Origin: Eubacteriales bacterium
GTDB lineage: Bacteria > Bacillota > Clostridia > Acetivibrionales > JANLFN01
Length of the DNA: 41,345 nt
Assembly (NCBI GenBank): GCA_024655885.1
Contig: JANLFN010000021.1
Span: forward strand, 1 to 41,345
Direction of reading: 5' to 3'
Shown here: piece by piece, positions 15,234 through 24,543 of the stretch
Numbering within the stretch: the stretch's first letter is position 1
Layout: the number at the start of each line of letters is the position of its first letter
Made by a program: the position numbers and the translations under genes
The notes under the pieces: model-generated
The model's input: only the letters and a program-made list of their open reading frames with translations
What the model was told of the DNA's origin: nothing
Databases searched by the model: none

Positions 15234-16796
15234 ATGAGTAAAATGTTCTGTTTTCAATGTGAGCAAACAGCTGGAGGCAAGGGGTGCACCATCGGAGGTG
15301 CATGTGGAAAAAACCCGGAGGTTTCAAACAAGCAGGATGAGCTGACCGGTGCCCTTATAGGGTTGGCGCGTGCGGCGGAAGGCAAGAAAAGGTCTGAGAC
15401 GGCGGACGTCTTAATGATGAAAGGCCTCTTTTCCACCGTGACAAATGTCAATTTTGACGAGAAAAGGGTGGAAGAACTGGTGAAGAAAGTGAATGAGGAA
15501 ACCTCCAGGCTGGGTGGCGCACAGAGCTTCCCATATGCGGAGCTGTGGGAAGGCGACGTGGACCTGGTTTCCCTTCGTTCAACGCTGCTTCTGGGGTTGA
15601 GAGGGATGGCGGCTTATGCGTGGCATGCCTATGTCCTTGGCAAAAGGGATGAAGAGGTTACGAACTGGTTTTTCAAAGGAATGAAAGCCGTGGGGGAGAA
15701 CCACACGGTAGACGAGTGGCTGGGCCTTATTTTGGAGTTGGGGAATATAAATCTTAAGTGCATGGGCCTTCTGGACGAAGCCAATACAAGCACCTACGGG
15801 CATCCTGTGCCAACCAAGGTGACCACAAATGTAGAAAAAGGCCCCTTTATTGTAATAACCGGACATGACCTGCACGATTTAAAGCAGCTTCTTGAGCAGA
15901 CAGAGGGCAAGGGCATCAATATATATACCCACGGCGAAATGCTCCCGGCACACGGCTATCCTGAATTGAAAAAATACAAGCACTTAAAAGGCAATTACGG
16001 TACGGCATGGCAGAACCAGCAAAAGGAGTTTGACAACCTTCCGGCCCCCATCCTCTATACAACAAACTGCTTGATGCCGCCTAAAGCTTCCTATAGCGAC
16101 AGGGTGTTTACAACTTCGGTTGTTGCTTTCCCCGGGATTAAGCACATAGAGGATGCTGACGGCAAGAAGGATTTCACGCCTGTTATCAACAAGGCCTTGG
16201 AGCTGGGCGGATGGCAGGAGGACAGGAGCTTTACCGGAATAAACGGCGGATCTGAGCTCATGACAGGCTTTGCGAGGAATACGGTTCTCAGTGTGGCTGA
16301 TAAGGTTATCGATGCTGTCAAAAGCGGGGCACTAAAGCACATTTTCCTTGTTGGCGGGTGCGACGGAGCAAAACCGGGAAGAAACTACTATACCGAATTT
16401 GTCCGGAAAACACCCAAGGACACCCTTGTTCTGACACTGGCCTGCGGGAAATTCAGATTCAATGATCTCAATATAGGAGAAATTGGAGGCCTGCCCAGGA
16501 TTCTTGATATGGGCCAGTGCAATGACGCATATTCCGCCATCCAGGTGGCGGTTGCTCTAGCCGGTGCATTCAACTGTACGGTAAATGAACTGCCGCTGAC
16601 CCTCGTCCTGTCATGGTATGAGCAGAAGGCGGTTTGCATCCTCCTCACACTGCTGGCCCTGGGCATAAAGAATATACGCTTGGGACCCAGCCTGCCTGCA
16701 TTCCTTTCACCGAATGTGCTTAATGTACTGGTAGAGAAATTCAATATTCAACCAATCAGCACTCCGGAGGCAGACATTAAAGCAATCCTGGGATAA
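15234..16796 (+). CDS. hcp: Hybrid-cluster protein (hydroxylamine reductase)
   Basis: 520 residues from ATG 15234, chosen because AAGGAGG precedes it; an upstream in-frame start would add 23 residues unlike the family. The N-terminus has cysteines 6, 9, 18 and 24 (FCFQCEQT...GCTIGGACGK) for the [4Fe-4S] cluster. Later conserved segments are HGEMLPAHGYPELKKY, TNCLMPP, HIFLVGGCDGAKPGR and LTLACGKFRFN, which carry ligands of the hybrid 4Fe-2O-2S cluster. It acts in the cytoplasm of anaerobes against nitric oxide and hydroxylamine. Stands alone between the palindrome at 15089 and a terminator at 16818. Confidence 0.96.
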   Translation: MSKMFCFQCEQTAGGKGCTIGGACGKNPEVSNKQDELTGALIGLARAAEGKKRSETADVLMMKGLFSTVTNVNFDEKRVEELVKKVNEETSRLGGAQSFPYAELWEGDVDLVSLRSTLLLGLRGMAAYAWHAYVLGKRDEEVTNWFFKGMKAVGENHTVDEWLGLILELGNINLKCMGLLDEANTSTYGHPVPTKVTTNVEKGPFIVITGHDLHDLKQLLEQTEGKGINIYTHGEMLPAHGYPELKKYKHLKGNYGTAWQNQQKEFDNLPAPILYTTNCLMPPKASYSDRVFTTSVVAFPGIKHIEDADGKKDFTPVINKALELGGWQEDRSFTGINGGSELMTGFARNTVLSVADKVIDAVKSGALKHIFLVGGCDGAKPGRNYYTEFVRKTPKDTLVLTLACGKFRFNDLNIGEIGGLPRILDMGQCNDAYSAIQVAVALAGAFNCTVNELPLTLVLSWYEQKAVCILLTLLALGIKNIRLGPSLPAFLSPNVLNVLVEKFNIQPISTPEADIKAILG

Positions 16797-16817
16797 TAGC
16801 ATATTTGTGAAAATCGG

Positions 16818-16849
16818 AAACAGCAGTATGAAATATTACTGCTGTTTTT
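16818..16849 (+). terminator. Terminator of hcp
   Basis: AAACAGCAGTA pairs with TACTGCTGTTT, followed by a T run (to 16849). It starts 21 bases after the hcp stop. Confidence 0.85.
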
Positions 16850-16912
16850 GATTGCTCTTCTTCTCCCATCTTCATGCAATCTTCACACAGTTTATATAAT
16901 TATTCTTTAATT

Positions 16913-16943
16913 TTGATAAAACATAGTGGTAATTTGTTATAAT
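16913..16943 (+). promoter_or_regulatory. Promoter of gltX
   Basis: TTGATA at 16913-16918 and TATAAT at 16938-16943, spaced by 19 bases. The TG at 16935-16936 gives an extended -10 (TGTTATAAT) that compensates for the long spacer. Confidence 0.6.
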
Positions 16944-16997
16944 ATTTATTAAAATGTAAATGTTTATGATGTGATATTATCCAAAGGAGAAAAAATA

Positions 16998-18473
16998 ATG
17001 GAAAGGGAAGTTAGAACAAGGTTTGCACCCAGTCCTACGGGTTATATGCATATAGGCAACCTTAGGACCGCGCTATACGGTTATTTGATTGCGAAATCGC
17101 ACAACGGAAAGTTTATTTTAAGAATTGAAGATACAGATCAAAAAAGGTATGTGGAAAACTCTGTGGAGGTTATTTACAAATCCCTTAAAATGGCGGGATT
17201 ACAGCACGATGAAGGGCCCGATGTGGGGGGGGACTTCGGTCCGTACATTCAGAGCGAAAGAAAGCCCATATACATGGAATACGCTAAAAAGCTGGTGGAG
17301 CTGGGGGAGGCCTATTACTGCTTTTGCAGCCAGGAAAGGCTGGCGCAGCTGAAAGAGAACAGTGAAGGGGAAGGCCCGGGCTTCAAGTACGACCGGCACT
17401 GTCTTGGCCTGAGCAGGGAGGAAATCGAGAAAAAGCTTTCGGACAATGAGCCTTTTGTCATCCGGCAGAAAATGCCCGATGAAGGCACCACCTCCTTTGA
17501 GGACGTGGTCTACGGGACCCTGACCGTTGAAAACAGCCAGCTGGACGACCAGGTGCTGATTAAGTCCGACGGCCTGCCCACTTATAATTTTGCCAATGTC
17601 ATTGACGACCACCTGATGAAAATCACCCACGTGGTCAGGGGCAACGAATACCTGTCGTCCACTCCCAAATATAACCTGCTTTACCGTGCCTTCGGCTGGG
17701 ATATCCCCACTTATATCCATTTGCCCCCGGTGATGAAGAATGCCACTCAGAAGATGAGCAAGAGGTCGGGAGACCCTTCTTTTGAGGACCTGATATCCAT
17801 GGGATACCTGGCGGAGGCGGTGGTCAACTATGTAGCCCTCCTGGGGTGGAGCCCCGGGACCACACAGGAGGTGTTTTCCCTGAAGGAGCTGGAGCAGGTG
17901 TTTTCTCTCAGCGGGCTGAGCAAATCCCCGGCCATCTTTGACATCCTTAAGCTGAACTGGCTTAACGGTGAATATATCCGGAAAATGACGGTGGAGGAGT
18001 TCCATGAAAAGGCAAAACCCTTTTACGAGGGAGTGATAAACAGGCGGGACGTGGATTTGCGGAAGGTCAGCAAGGTGCTCCAGGCCAGGACCGAGGTTTT
18101 GAGCGCCATTCCCGGGCAGGTGGACTTTGTGGATAGGCTTCCCGACTACGACACAGCTTTATTTGTACACAAGAAGATGAAAACAACGCGGGAAAACTCG
18201 ATGGAGAACCTTGAAAAAGCATTACCCGTGCTGGAGGGCATAACCGACTGGAATGAGAAGGAAATCCATGACGCGCTGATGGAACTTGTCCAAACCCTGG
18301 GGATCAAGAACGGCCAAATGCTGTGGCCCATACGTACCGCCATTACGGGAAAGGAAGTGAGCCCCGGCGGCGCTATAGAAATCGCGGATATACTGGGGAA
18401 AGAGGAAACCATCAGAAGAATCAAAACCGGTATAGAGAAATTGTCAAGGGAAGTCCAAGGAGGCGCCGGCTGA
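16998..18473 (+). CDS. gltX: Glutamyl-tRNA synthetase
   Basis: 491 residues from ATG 16998 (RBS AAAGGAGA). Class I synthetase charging tRNA-Glu, and in bacteria without GlnRS also tRNA-Gln. HIGN at 18-21 within [20 protein letters not shown] and KMSKR at 252-256 are the ATP-binding signatures. The anticodon-binding helical domain fills the last 170 residues. An upstream GEKIM extension was rejected because it lies before the ribosome site. A glnS gene follows directly, so this enzyme is probably the discriminating form. Confidence 0.97.
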   Translation: MEREVRTRFAPSPTGYMHIGNLRTALYGYLIAKSHNGKFILRIEDTDQKRYVENSVEVIYKSLKMAGLQHDEGPDVGGDFGPYIQSERKPIYMEYAKKLVELGEAYYCFCSQERLAQLKENSEGEGPGFKYDRHCLGLSREEIEKKLSDNEPFVIRQKMPDEGTTSFEDVVYGTLTVENSQLDDQVLIKSDGLPTYNFANVIDDHLMKITHVVRGNEYLSSTPKYNLLYRAFGWDIPTYIHLPPVMKNATQKMSKRSGDPSFEDLISMGYLAEAVVNYVALLGWSPGTTQEVFSLKELEQVFSLSGLSKSPAIFDILKLNWLNGEYIRKMTVEEFHEKAKPFYEGVINRRDVDLRKVSKVLQARTEVLSAIPGQVDFVDRLPDYDTALFVHKKMKTTRENSMENLEKALPVLEGITDWNEKEIHDALMELVQTLGIKNGQMLWPIRTAITGKEVSPGGAIEIADILGKEETIRRIKTGIEKLSREVQGGAG

Positions 18474-18555
18474 TGGGCGGCGTTTGCCCCTGGACCCTAT
18501 GGAAGGGGTATAAAACAAAAAATGATAAGTGGAACTAAAGGAAGGAGAAGAGAAT

Positions 18556-20292
18556 ATGAGTGATTCCGGCACCGGATTTAATAAAGAGAATATGGAAAAC
18601 GGCAAAGACAGGAACGAAGGGACTCCTATCAACTTTATCCAGGAGGCTATAAACGAGGACAACCTGACAGGCAGGTATGGGGGGAGGGTCCACACAAGGT
18701 TCCCGCCCGAGCCTAACGGGTACCTGCATATTGGCCATGCAAAAGCCATCTGCATTGATTTTGGCATGGCAGAAAAGTACAACGGGCTGTGCAACCTGCG
18801 TTTTGACGACACCAACCCCAGCAAGGAGGACACCGAATACGTGGAGTCCATAAAGGAAGACATAAGATGGCTGGGTTTTAAATGGGACGGGCTTTACTAC
18901 GCCTCCGACTATTTTGACATCATGTATGACTGTGCCGTGAGGCTGATAAAGAAAGGGCTTGCTTTTGTGTGTGACTTGAGTGCCGATGAAATCAGGGAAT
19001 ACAGGGGAACCCTTACCGAGCCGGGGAAAGAGAGCCCTTATCGCAACCGCTCGGTGGAGGAAAACCTGGATTTGTTCAGCCGGATGAAAGCGGGCGAATT
19101 TCCTGACGGCTCCCGTGTCCTCAGAGCTAAAATAGATATGGCGTCACCCAACATCAATATGCGGGACCCTGTTATTTACCGCATTTTAAGGGCGCACCAC
19201 CACAGGACGGGAGACAAGTGGTGCATTTATCCCATGTACGATTTCGCCCATCCCATTGAGGACATGGTTGAAAATATAACCCATTCCCTTTGCTCCCTGG
19301 AATTTGAAGACCACCGCCCTCTTTACGAATGGGTGGTCAACAACGTGGGCCTGGAAGCGAAGCCCAGGCAGATTGAATTTGCCAGGCTGAACATGAACTA
19401 TACTCTGACCAGCAAGAGGAAGCTGCTTCAACTGGTGAAAGACGGCTATGTGAAAGGGTGGGATGATCCACGCATGCCCACCATTTCCGGTATGCGCAGG
19501 CGGGGGTATACTCCGGAAGCCATCCGCGATTTCTGTGACAGGATTGGGGTGGCCAAAACCAGCAGCACGGTGGATATAGCCCTGCTTGAACACTGTATCC
19601 GGGAGGACCTGAACCGGAGGGCCATGCGCGTTATGGCGGTATTGCGTCCCTTGAAGGTGGTCATAGACAATTACCCCGAGGACCTGGTGGAGGAATTTGA
19701 CGCGGAGAATAATCCGGAGGACCCCCAGGCAGGCTCAAGAAAGGTCCCTTTCTCCAAGGTGGTTTACATCGAACAGGAGGATTTTTGCGAGAATCCCCCC
19801 AAAAACTACTTCCGTCTTTCTCCGGGACGGGAAGTGAGGCTGAAGCATGCTTATCTGATAAAATGCGAGCATGTGGTCAAGGATGAAAAAACAGGGGAAA
19901 TCCTTGAACTGCACTGCAGTTATGACCCTGAGACAAGAGGGGGGAATGCGCCTGACGGACGCAAGGTCAAGGGCACCATCCACTGGGTGTCGGCGGCCCA
20001 TGCGGTGGAGGGAGAGGTGCGCCTGTATGAAAACCTGTTTTTAGACCCCAACCCCGGAGAGGAAAGGGAAGGAGAAAGCTTTCTCGACTATTTGAATCCT
20101 AATTCCCTGGAAATATTAAATTCGTGCAAATTTGAACAGGCCCTGGCGGAGGCGCAGCCCGGAAGCCGTTACCAGTTTTTGCGCATGGGCTATTTCTGCG
20201 CGGATGCGGTGGATATGAAGAAAGAAAGGCCTGTTTTCAACCGGATCGTGCCTTTGAAGGATTCCTGGGCCAAAGCCGTTTCCAAGGGATAG
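18556..20292 (+). CDS. glnS: Glutaminyl-tRNA synthetase
   Basis: 578 residues from ATG 18556, with GAAGGAGA upstream. Class I enzyme: HIGH at 58-61 ([15 protein letters not shown]) and the KMSKS equivalent TSKRK at 285-289. The middle [19 protein letters not shown] and the C-terminal beta-barrels with [13 protein letters not shown] and KGTIHWVSA are typical of bacterial GlnRS. GlnRS is patchy in Clostridia, where many use GatCAB instead. It lies 82 bases behind gltX and is probably co-transcribed. Confidence 0.96.
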   Translation: MSDSGTGFNKENMENGKDRNEGTPINFIQEAINEDNLTGRYGGRVHTRFPPEPNGYLHIGHAKAICIDFGMAEKYNGLCNLRFDDTNPSKEDTEYVESIKEDIRWLGFKWDGLYYASDYFDIMYDCAVRLIKKGLAFVCDLSADEIREYRGTLTEPGKESPYRNRSVEENLDLFSRMKAGEFPDGSRVLRAKIDMASPNINMRDPVIYRILRAHHHRTGDKWCIYPMYDFAHPIEDMVENITHSLCSLEFEDHRPLYEWVVNNVGLEAKPRQIEFARLNMNYTLTSKRKLLQLVKDGYVKGWDDPRMPTISGMRRRGYTPEAIRDFCDRIGVAKTSSTVDIALLEHCIREDLNRRAMRVMAVLRPLKVVIDNYPEDLVEEFDAENNPEDPQAGSRKVPFSKVVYIEQEDFCENPPKNYFRLSPGREVRLKHAYLIKCEHVVKDEKTGEILELHCSYDPETRGGNAPDGRKVKGTIHWVSAAHAVEGEVRLYENLFLDPNPGEEREGESFLDYLNPNSLEILNSCKFEQALAEAQPGSRYQFLRMGYFCADAVDMKKERPVFNRIVPLKDSWAKAVSKG

Positions 20293-20311
20293 GCGCGCGC
20301 AAAGGCAGCGG

Positions 20312-20352
20312 AAATATCCCGGGGAAGCTTTTGTGCCTTTCCGGGATATTTT
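20312..20352 (+). terminator. Terminator of the gltX-glnS unit
   Basis: AAATATCCCGG (20312-20322) pairs with CCGGGATATTT (20341-20351), 20 bases after the glnS stop. Confidence 0.8.
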
Positions 20353-20377
20353 ACATATATTTGCATAGGCATAGGCC

Positions 20378-20406
20378 TTGACAAAAGAAGCTTATATTAA
20401 TATAAT
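20378..20406 (+). promoter_or_regulatory. Strong promoter of the tRNA-Gly genes
   Basis: A perfect TTGACA (20378-20383) and TATAAT (20401-20406) with a 17-base spacer, the full consensus. It is followed by a 130-base leader with GC-rich stretches and no reading frame, then tRNA-Gly(GCC). Confidence 0.85.
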
Positions 20407-20542
20407 ATTTTTATCTGTGACAGTTGAAGCGGACACGCTTTAAACCTTAGAACAGCGAGAGAAAAAACAGCCGGCCATAAGGGCGTCGGAGCGACCGGAA
20501 AAATTTAATCCGGAAGTGCAATGTCAATGAAACCGGAAGAAT

Positions 20543-20617
20543 GCGGGTTTAACTCAGAGGTAGAGTGTCACCTTGCCAAGGTGAAAGTCGCGAGTTCAAA
20601 TCTCGTAACCCGCTCCA
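20543..20617 (+). tRNA. tRNA-Gly (anticodon GCC)
   Basis: 75 bases with encoded CCA. Acceptor stem GCGGGTT/AACCCGC, anticodon stem TCACC/GGTGA with loop TTGCCAA, and T stem GCGAG/CTCGT with one wobble pair and loop TTCAAAT. The cloverleaf is complete. Confidence 0.97.
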
Positions 20618-20795
20618 AAAAAGACAGAAAACCAATAACAGCGGCTAGAGGCTGGATAAATTTTTTTGGCGGCAAAACTATTTTATTACACAAAAATTGT
20701 TTCATCACTCTATGTTTACAGCATTTTATTGAGTGCAAATACTACAAGTTTAAGCACTGGCATCGGATATCTGGTTTCTAGTTTCTTTAATATCT

Positions 20796-20869
20796 GCGGG
20801 TGTAGTTCAATGGTAGAACATCAGCCTTCCAAGCTGATTGCGTGGGTTCGATTCCCATCACCCGCTCCA
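20796..20869 (+). tRNA. tRNA-Gly (anticodon TCC)
   Basis: 74 bases with encoded CCA. Acceptor stem GCGGGTG/CACCCGC, anticodon stem CAGCC/GGCTG region with loop TTCCAA, T arm GTGGGTTCGATTCCCAT. It lies 178 bases behind tRNA-Gly(GCC) and shares its transcript, judging from the terminator at 20871. Confidence 0.97.
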
Positions 20870-20870
20870 T

Positions 20871-20917
20871 ATCAACAACCTTTGGAAAATATTTTGAATG
20901 GTTGTTGATTTTTATTT
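20871..20917 (+). terminator. Terminator of the tRNA-Gly unit
   Basis: ATCAACAACC (20871-20880) pairs with GGTTGTTGAT (20900-20909), followed by TTTTATTT. It starts directly after the CCA end of the second tRNA. Confidence 0.85.
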
Positions 20918-20943
20918 ACTTTCTACCTTTATCCAAAATAATG

Positions 20944-20972
20944 TTGAATAATATGTTAACACGTATTATAAT
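20944..20972 (+). promoter_or_regulatory. Promoter of hppA
   Basis: TTGAAT at 20944-20949 and TATAAT at 20967-20972, 17 bases apart. Start site near 20979. Confidence 0.75.
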
Positions 20973-20985
20973 GAGACTGGTGTGG

Positions 20986-21016
20986 CCCTTCTTACGTCTT
21001 TTACTCGTAGGAAGGG
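20986..21016 (+). promoter_or_regulatory. Hairpin in the 5' leader of hppA
   Basis: CCCTTCTTACG (20986-20996) pairs with CGTAGGAAGGG (21006-21016) at 10 of 11 positions. It lies at the very start of the message. There is no T run behind it, so it is a stabilising or regulatory stem rather than a terminator. Confidence 0.5.
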
Positions 21017-21059
21017 ATGAATAATCTTAATTTATATTTTAAAGGGAGGATGTCTGATA

Positions 21060-23516
21060 ATGGATCTTCAATCTACGAAAAGAAAAGTTGCCAAGGCATC
21101 GGTGATCAGCTTATGCAGCTTACTTCTGGTCCTGATTTCACCGGTAATGGCCTTTGCAAGCGAGGCAGACCTGAAGGTTCCCGAATTGTCACCATCACAA
21201 AACTCATTGTTGATGTTTGGCTTAGTGATTTGCTTACTGGGAATGGTATTCGGGTTATACCAGTTCATGAAAGTAAAAAAGCTCAAAGCGCATCAATCCA
21301 TGCTGGATGTAGCGAATACCATTTATGAAACCTGCAAAACCTATCTGATTCAGCAGGGAAAATTCCTGTGCATTCTATTGCTCTTCATTGGCGCCTGTAT
21401 CGCTTTCTACTTCGGTTTCCTTCAGGGGAAAGGCATCGGAGATGTATTGCTCATCCTGCTCTGGACCGTTTTAGGTATCCTTGGCTCCTATGGTGTTGCC
21501 TGGTATGGTATCCGTATGAATACCCTGGCTAACAGCAGGATGGCCTTTTCGTCCTTGGAGAGAAAGCCGTTGAAGCTGTTGAATATCCCCCTGAATGCGG
21601 GTATGAGCATAGGGGTTCTTTTGATTTGTGTTGAGCTGTTCATGATGTTGATCATTCTGCTTTTCGTTCCCAGGAGTTTGGCCGGTGCGAGCTTTATCGG
21701 ATTTGCAATCGGTGAATCGCTGGGAGCCAGCGCACTGCGTATTGCCGGTGGTATTTTTACCAAGATTGCCGACATCGGATCCGACCTGATGAAAATTGTT
21801 TTTAAAATAAAAGAAGACGACCCGCGTAACCCGGGGGTTATCGCTGACTGCACCGGTGATAATGCAGGGGACAGCGTTGGACCGACGGCTGACGGTTTTG
21901 AGACTTACGGCGTAACAGGCGTTGCCCTGGTTTCATTTATTGTTCTGGCTGTGGGCAACGGGATGACAGACAGCATACTTATACAGAGCAATCTTCTCAC
22001 CTGGATTTTTGTTATGCGTATCTTGATGATTGTTACTTCGGTTGTTTCCTTCTATATCAATAGGGCTTTCAGCAGGGCAAGGTTTGGCGGGAAAGACGAC
22101 TTTGACTTTGAGGAACCGCTCACAAGCCTGGTTTGGGTTACTTCCATCCTGTCCATCTGCGTTACGTTTGCAGTAAGCTACCTGATGATCGGACCCGGCT
22201 CCGAGGTTGCCCTGAAATCCCAAAACCTGTGGCTTGTTCTTTCAATCATCATCAGCTGCGGCACCCTGGGTGCGGCTTTGATTCCCGAATTCACGAAGGT
22301 GTTCACCAGCCCCAAATCCACTCACGTGCAAGAAACCGTTACTTCTTCAAGAGAGGGCGGAGCCTCGCTGAACATCCTGGCCGGACTTATTGCAGGTAAC
22401 TTCAGTTCGTTCTGGAAGGGCATGGTGTTCTTCGGCCTGATGTTTGCCGCCTATACAGCCAGCCAGTTCGGTTTAAAAGATATTATGATTTATCCTTCCA
22501 TTTTTGCCTTTGGCCTGGTGGCTTTCGGGTTCCTGGGCATGGGCCCTGTGACCATTGCCGTCGACAGCTATGGCCCTGTAACCGATAACGCCCAGTCCAT
22601 CTATGAGCTTTCCCTTATTGAATCCATTCCCGGTGTGGACAAGGAAATCGAGAAGGATTTCGGCTTCAGGCCGGATTTTGACAAGGCAAAACACTATCTT
22701 GAAGCCAACGACGGTGCGGGCAATACCTTTAAAGCAACTGCCAAGCCTGTGCTCATAGGTACGGCGGTTGTGGGCGCCACCACCATGATTTTCTCCCTGA
22801 TCCTGGTAATCAAGAATGTCCTGGGTGTGGAGCCCGAGACCATTCTGAATATTCTCAATCCTTACACCATTTTGGGCTTCCTCTGCGGAGGCGCGGTGAT
22901 CTACTGGTTCACGGGAGCCTCCATGCAGGCCGTTTCAACGGGAGCCTACAGGGCTGTGGAGTATATCAAGAAAAACATACAACTGGATGAAAATGCAAGC
23001 CAGAAAGCGGCCACCGAAAAATCGAAAGAAGTGGTCAAGATCTGCACCCAATATGCCCAGAGGGGTATGTTCAATATCTTTATAGCCGTATTTTCCTTTG
23101 CTCTGGCCTTTGCCTTTATTTCAGCCCCCGCAGGGAAAACCGAGCCGGTAGCCTTCTTTGTTGCCTACCTGATTTCCATTGCGGTGTTCGGTCTGTTCCA
23201 GGCCGTGTTCATGGCTAATGCCGGAGGCTGCTGGGATAATGCCAAAAAAGTTGTTGAAGTGGATCTTCAGGAAAAGGGATCTCCCCTTCACGATGCCACC
23301 GTGGTAGGCGACACCGTAGGTGATCCCTTCAAGGATACGTCTTCGGTGGCCCTGAACCCCATCATCAAATTTACTACTTTGTTCGGCCTGCTGGCCATGG
23401 AGATCGCCATTTCCGAAACCTTCAGGAATGCGGCTCCTTACATCGGCATTGTATTCCTGGCAGTAGCCCTCACATTTGTATGGCGTTCCTTCTACGGCAT
23501 GAGGATTAAAAGATAA
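21060..23516 (+). CDS. hppA: Membrane-bound ion-pumping pyrophosphatase
   Basis: 818 residues, longer than the usual 650-720, with an N-terminal signal-like segment and about 16 membrane helices. It hydrolyses pyrophosphate and pumps H+ or Na+ outward. Substrate-binding Asp-rich loops: DCTGDNAGDSVGPTADGFE, DAGAGNT-type NDGAGNTFKATAKP, and GGCWDNAKK...GDTVGDPFKDTSSVALNP. Lys558 in GNTFKA is at the place where K+-independent family members carry Lys and K+-dependent ones Ala (established knowledge), so a K+-independent enzyme is inferred. The first loop departs from the usual DNVGDCAGMAADLFE. RBS GGGAGG lies upstream of ATG 21060. Confidence 0.94.
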   Translation: MDLQSTKRKVAKASVISLCSLLLVLISPVMAFASEADLKVPELSPSQNSLLMFGLVICLLGMVFGLYQFMKVKKLKAHQSMLDVANTIYETCKTYLIQQGKFLCILLLFIGACIAFYFGFLQGKGIGDVLLILLWTVLGILGSYGVAWYGIRMNTLANSRMAFSSLERKPLKLLNIPLNAGMSIGVLLICVELFMMLIILLFVPRSLAGASFIGFAIGESLGASALRIAGGIFTKIADIGSDLMKIVFKIKEDDPRNPGVIADCTGDNAGDSVGPTADGFETYGVTGVALVSFIVLAVGNGMTDSILIQSNLLTWIFVMRILMIVTSVVSFYINRAFSRARFGGKDDFDFEEPLTSLVWVTSILSICVTFAVSYLMIGPGSEVALKSQNLWLVLSIIISCGTLGAALIPEFTKVFTSPKSTHVQETVTSSREGGASLNILAGLIAGNFSSFWKGMVFFGLMFAAYTASQFGLKDIMIYPSIFAFGLVAFGFLGMGPVTIAVDSYGPVTDNAQSIYELSLIESIPGVDKEIEKDFGFRPDFDKAKHYLEANDGAGNTFKATAKPVLIGTAVVGATTMIFSLILVIKNVLGVEPETILNILNPYTILGFLCGGAVIYWFTGASMQAVSTGAYRAVEYIKKNIQLDENASQKAATEKSKEVVKICTQYAQRGMFNIFIAVFSFALAFAFISAPAGKTEPVAFFVAYLISIAVFGLFQAVFMANAGGCWDNAKKVVEVDLQEKGSPLHDATVVGDTVGDPFKDTSSVALNPIIKFTTLFGLLAMEIAISETFRNAAPYIGIVFLAVALTFVWRSFYGMRIKR

Positions 23517-23570
23517 GCGCTCAAATGCCGATGGACCATTAAAAAGCAATTTTGTCTATTAATGCGGAGA

Positions 23571-23607
23571 CCACATAAAGTTAACCTTTGTGTGGTTTCT
23601 TTTTTTA
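23571..23607 (+). terminator. Terminator of hppA
   Basis: CCACATAAAG pairs with CTTTGTGTGG (9 of 10), followed by a run rich in T (TTTCTTTTTTT). Confidence 0.85.
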
Positions 23608-23629
23608 CCCTGTTAGTATATAATTAGGT

Positions 23630-23746
23630 ATGGAGTGTCACAGATGTACGCTGAGGAATTCATTTTCCGTAACCCTGAGGGAGGTAATGGACGAATTCCA
23701 GCTTGAAAGGGTAATGAGGGAAATTCACATGAATAGGGACCAGTAA
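23630..23746 (+). CDS. Possible small protein of 38 residues
   Basis: Open frame MECHRCTLRNSFSVTLREVM... ending MNRDQ, with 16 bases between its stop and the PHP gene. A TATAAT lies only 8 bases before the ATG, and the ribosome site is weak; an internal ATG at 23687 has GAGGGAGG just before it. The sequence is charged and helical with a CxxC at 3-6. No family recognised. It may be a leader peptide of the following operon or just an open stretch. Confidence 0.3.
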   Translation: MECHRCTLRNSFSVTLREVMDEFQLERVMREIHMNRDQ

Positions 23747-23761
23747 AGGGAGGTTAGAGTT

Positions 23762-24487
23762 TTGAAAATACTTGTAGATACGCACACACACACGGTTGCC
23801 AGCGGGCATGCTTACAGTACGGTGCAGGAGATGGCAAAGGAGGCCTCGAATAAAGGTATTGAGGCCTTTATCGTAACGGACCACGGCCCGTTGATGAAGG
23901 GGGCTCCATGTTTATATCATTTTACAAACCTCAAGGTTTTACCGGAAAAGCTCCATGGCGTTAAAATTTTCAAAGGCGTGGAAGCTAATATATCGGATTA
24001 TACCGGCAGCATAGACATGCCTGAGGATATCCTGAGGAAGCTGGACTTTGTACTGGCGGCCCTCCATGATGTATGTATTGAGCCCTCTTCCCTGGAAGAG
24101 CATACGGAGGCTTTGGTCAATGCCATAAAGAATCCCTGTGTTGATGCGATCGCCCACCCAGGCAATCCCCGGTTTCAGGTGGATATTGAAAAGGTGGTAA
24201 AGGCGGCAAAGGAGTATAATAAAGTGATTGAGATCAATAGCCATTCCTTTAGTGCAAGGCCGGGAAGTGAAAAAAACTGCAGGGAGTTTGCGGTGAAATG
24301 CAAGGAAATGGGAGTCCCTGTGGTGTGCAGCAGTGACGCCCATATCAGTTTTGACGTGGGCAGGGTTGACGCTGCCGTAAAGCTTCTCGCCCAATGCAAT
24401 GTGCCGGAAGAGCTGGTGATCAACACCTCTTTGGAAAAGTTTGAAAAATATTTAAACAGTAAAAATGAAAAAAAATATAACTTCTAA
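23762..24487 (+). CDS. PHP-domain phosphatase (YcdX-like)
   Basis: 241 residues from TTG 23762, with AAAGGGAGG upstream. Metal-binding motifs of the PHP fold: DTHTHT at 6-11, TDHGP, GVEANI, AALHD, AHPGNP, EINSHS and SSDAH. The single-domain form acts as a metal-dependent phosphoesterase on small molecules; its exact substrate is not known from sequence. It starts the block leading to murB and rapZ. Confidence 0.9.
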   Translation: MKILVDTHTHTVASGHAYSTVQEMAKEASNKGIEAFIVTDHGPLMKGAPCLYHFTNLKVLPEKLHGVKIFKGVEANISDYTGSIDMPEDILRKLDFVLAALHDVCIEPSSLEEHTEALVNAIKNPCVDAIAHPGNPRFQVDIEKVVKAAKEYNKVIEINSHSFSARPGSEKNCREFAVKCKEMGVPVVCSSDAHISFDVGRVDAAVKLLAQCNVPEELVINTSLEKFEKYLNSKNEKKYNF

Positions 24488-24543
24488 TGAATGGGCAAAG
24501 GTAGTATGATATTAGTAACATGGCTTATGAGGAGCTGGATATT

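Noticed and set aside
17199-18005. 268-codon minus-strand frame
   Set aside because: Antisense to gltX, whose protein is fully conserved; a codon-bias shadow.
20407-20542. Possible small RNA between the tRNA promoter and tRNA-Gly(GCC)
   Set aside because: GC-rich pieces can pair weakly, but no known RNA family or stable long stem was recognised; treated as transcript leader.
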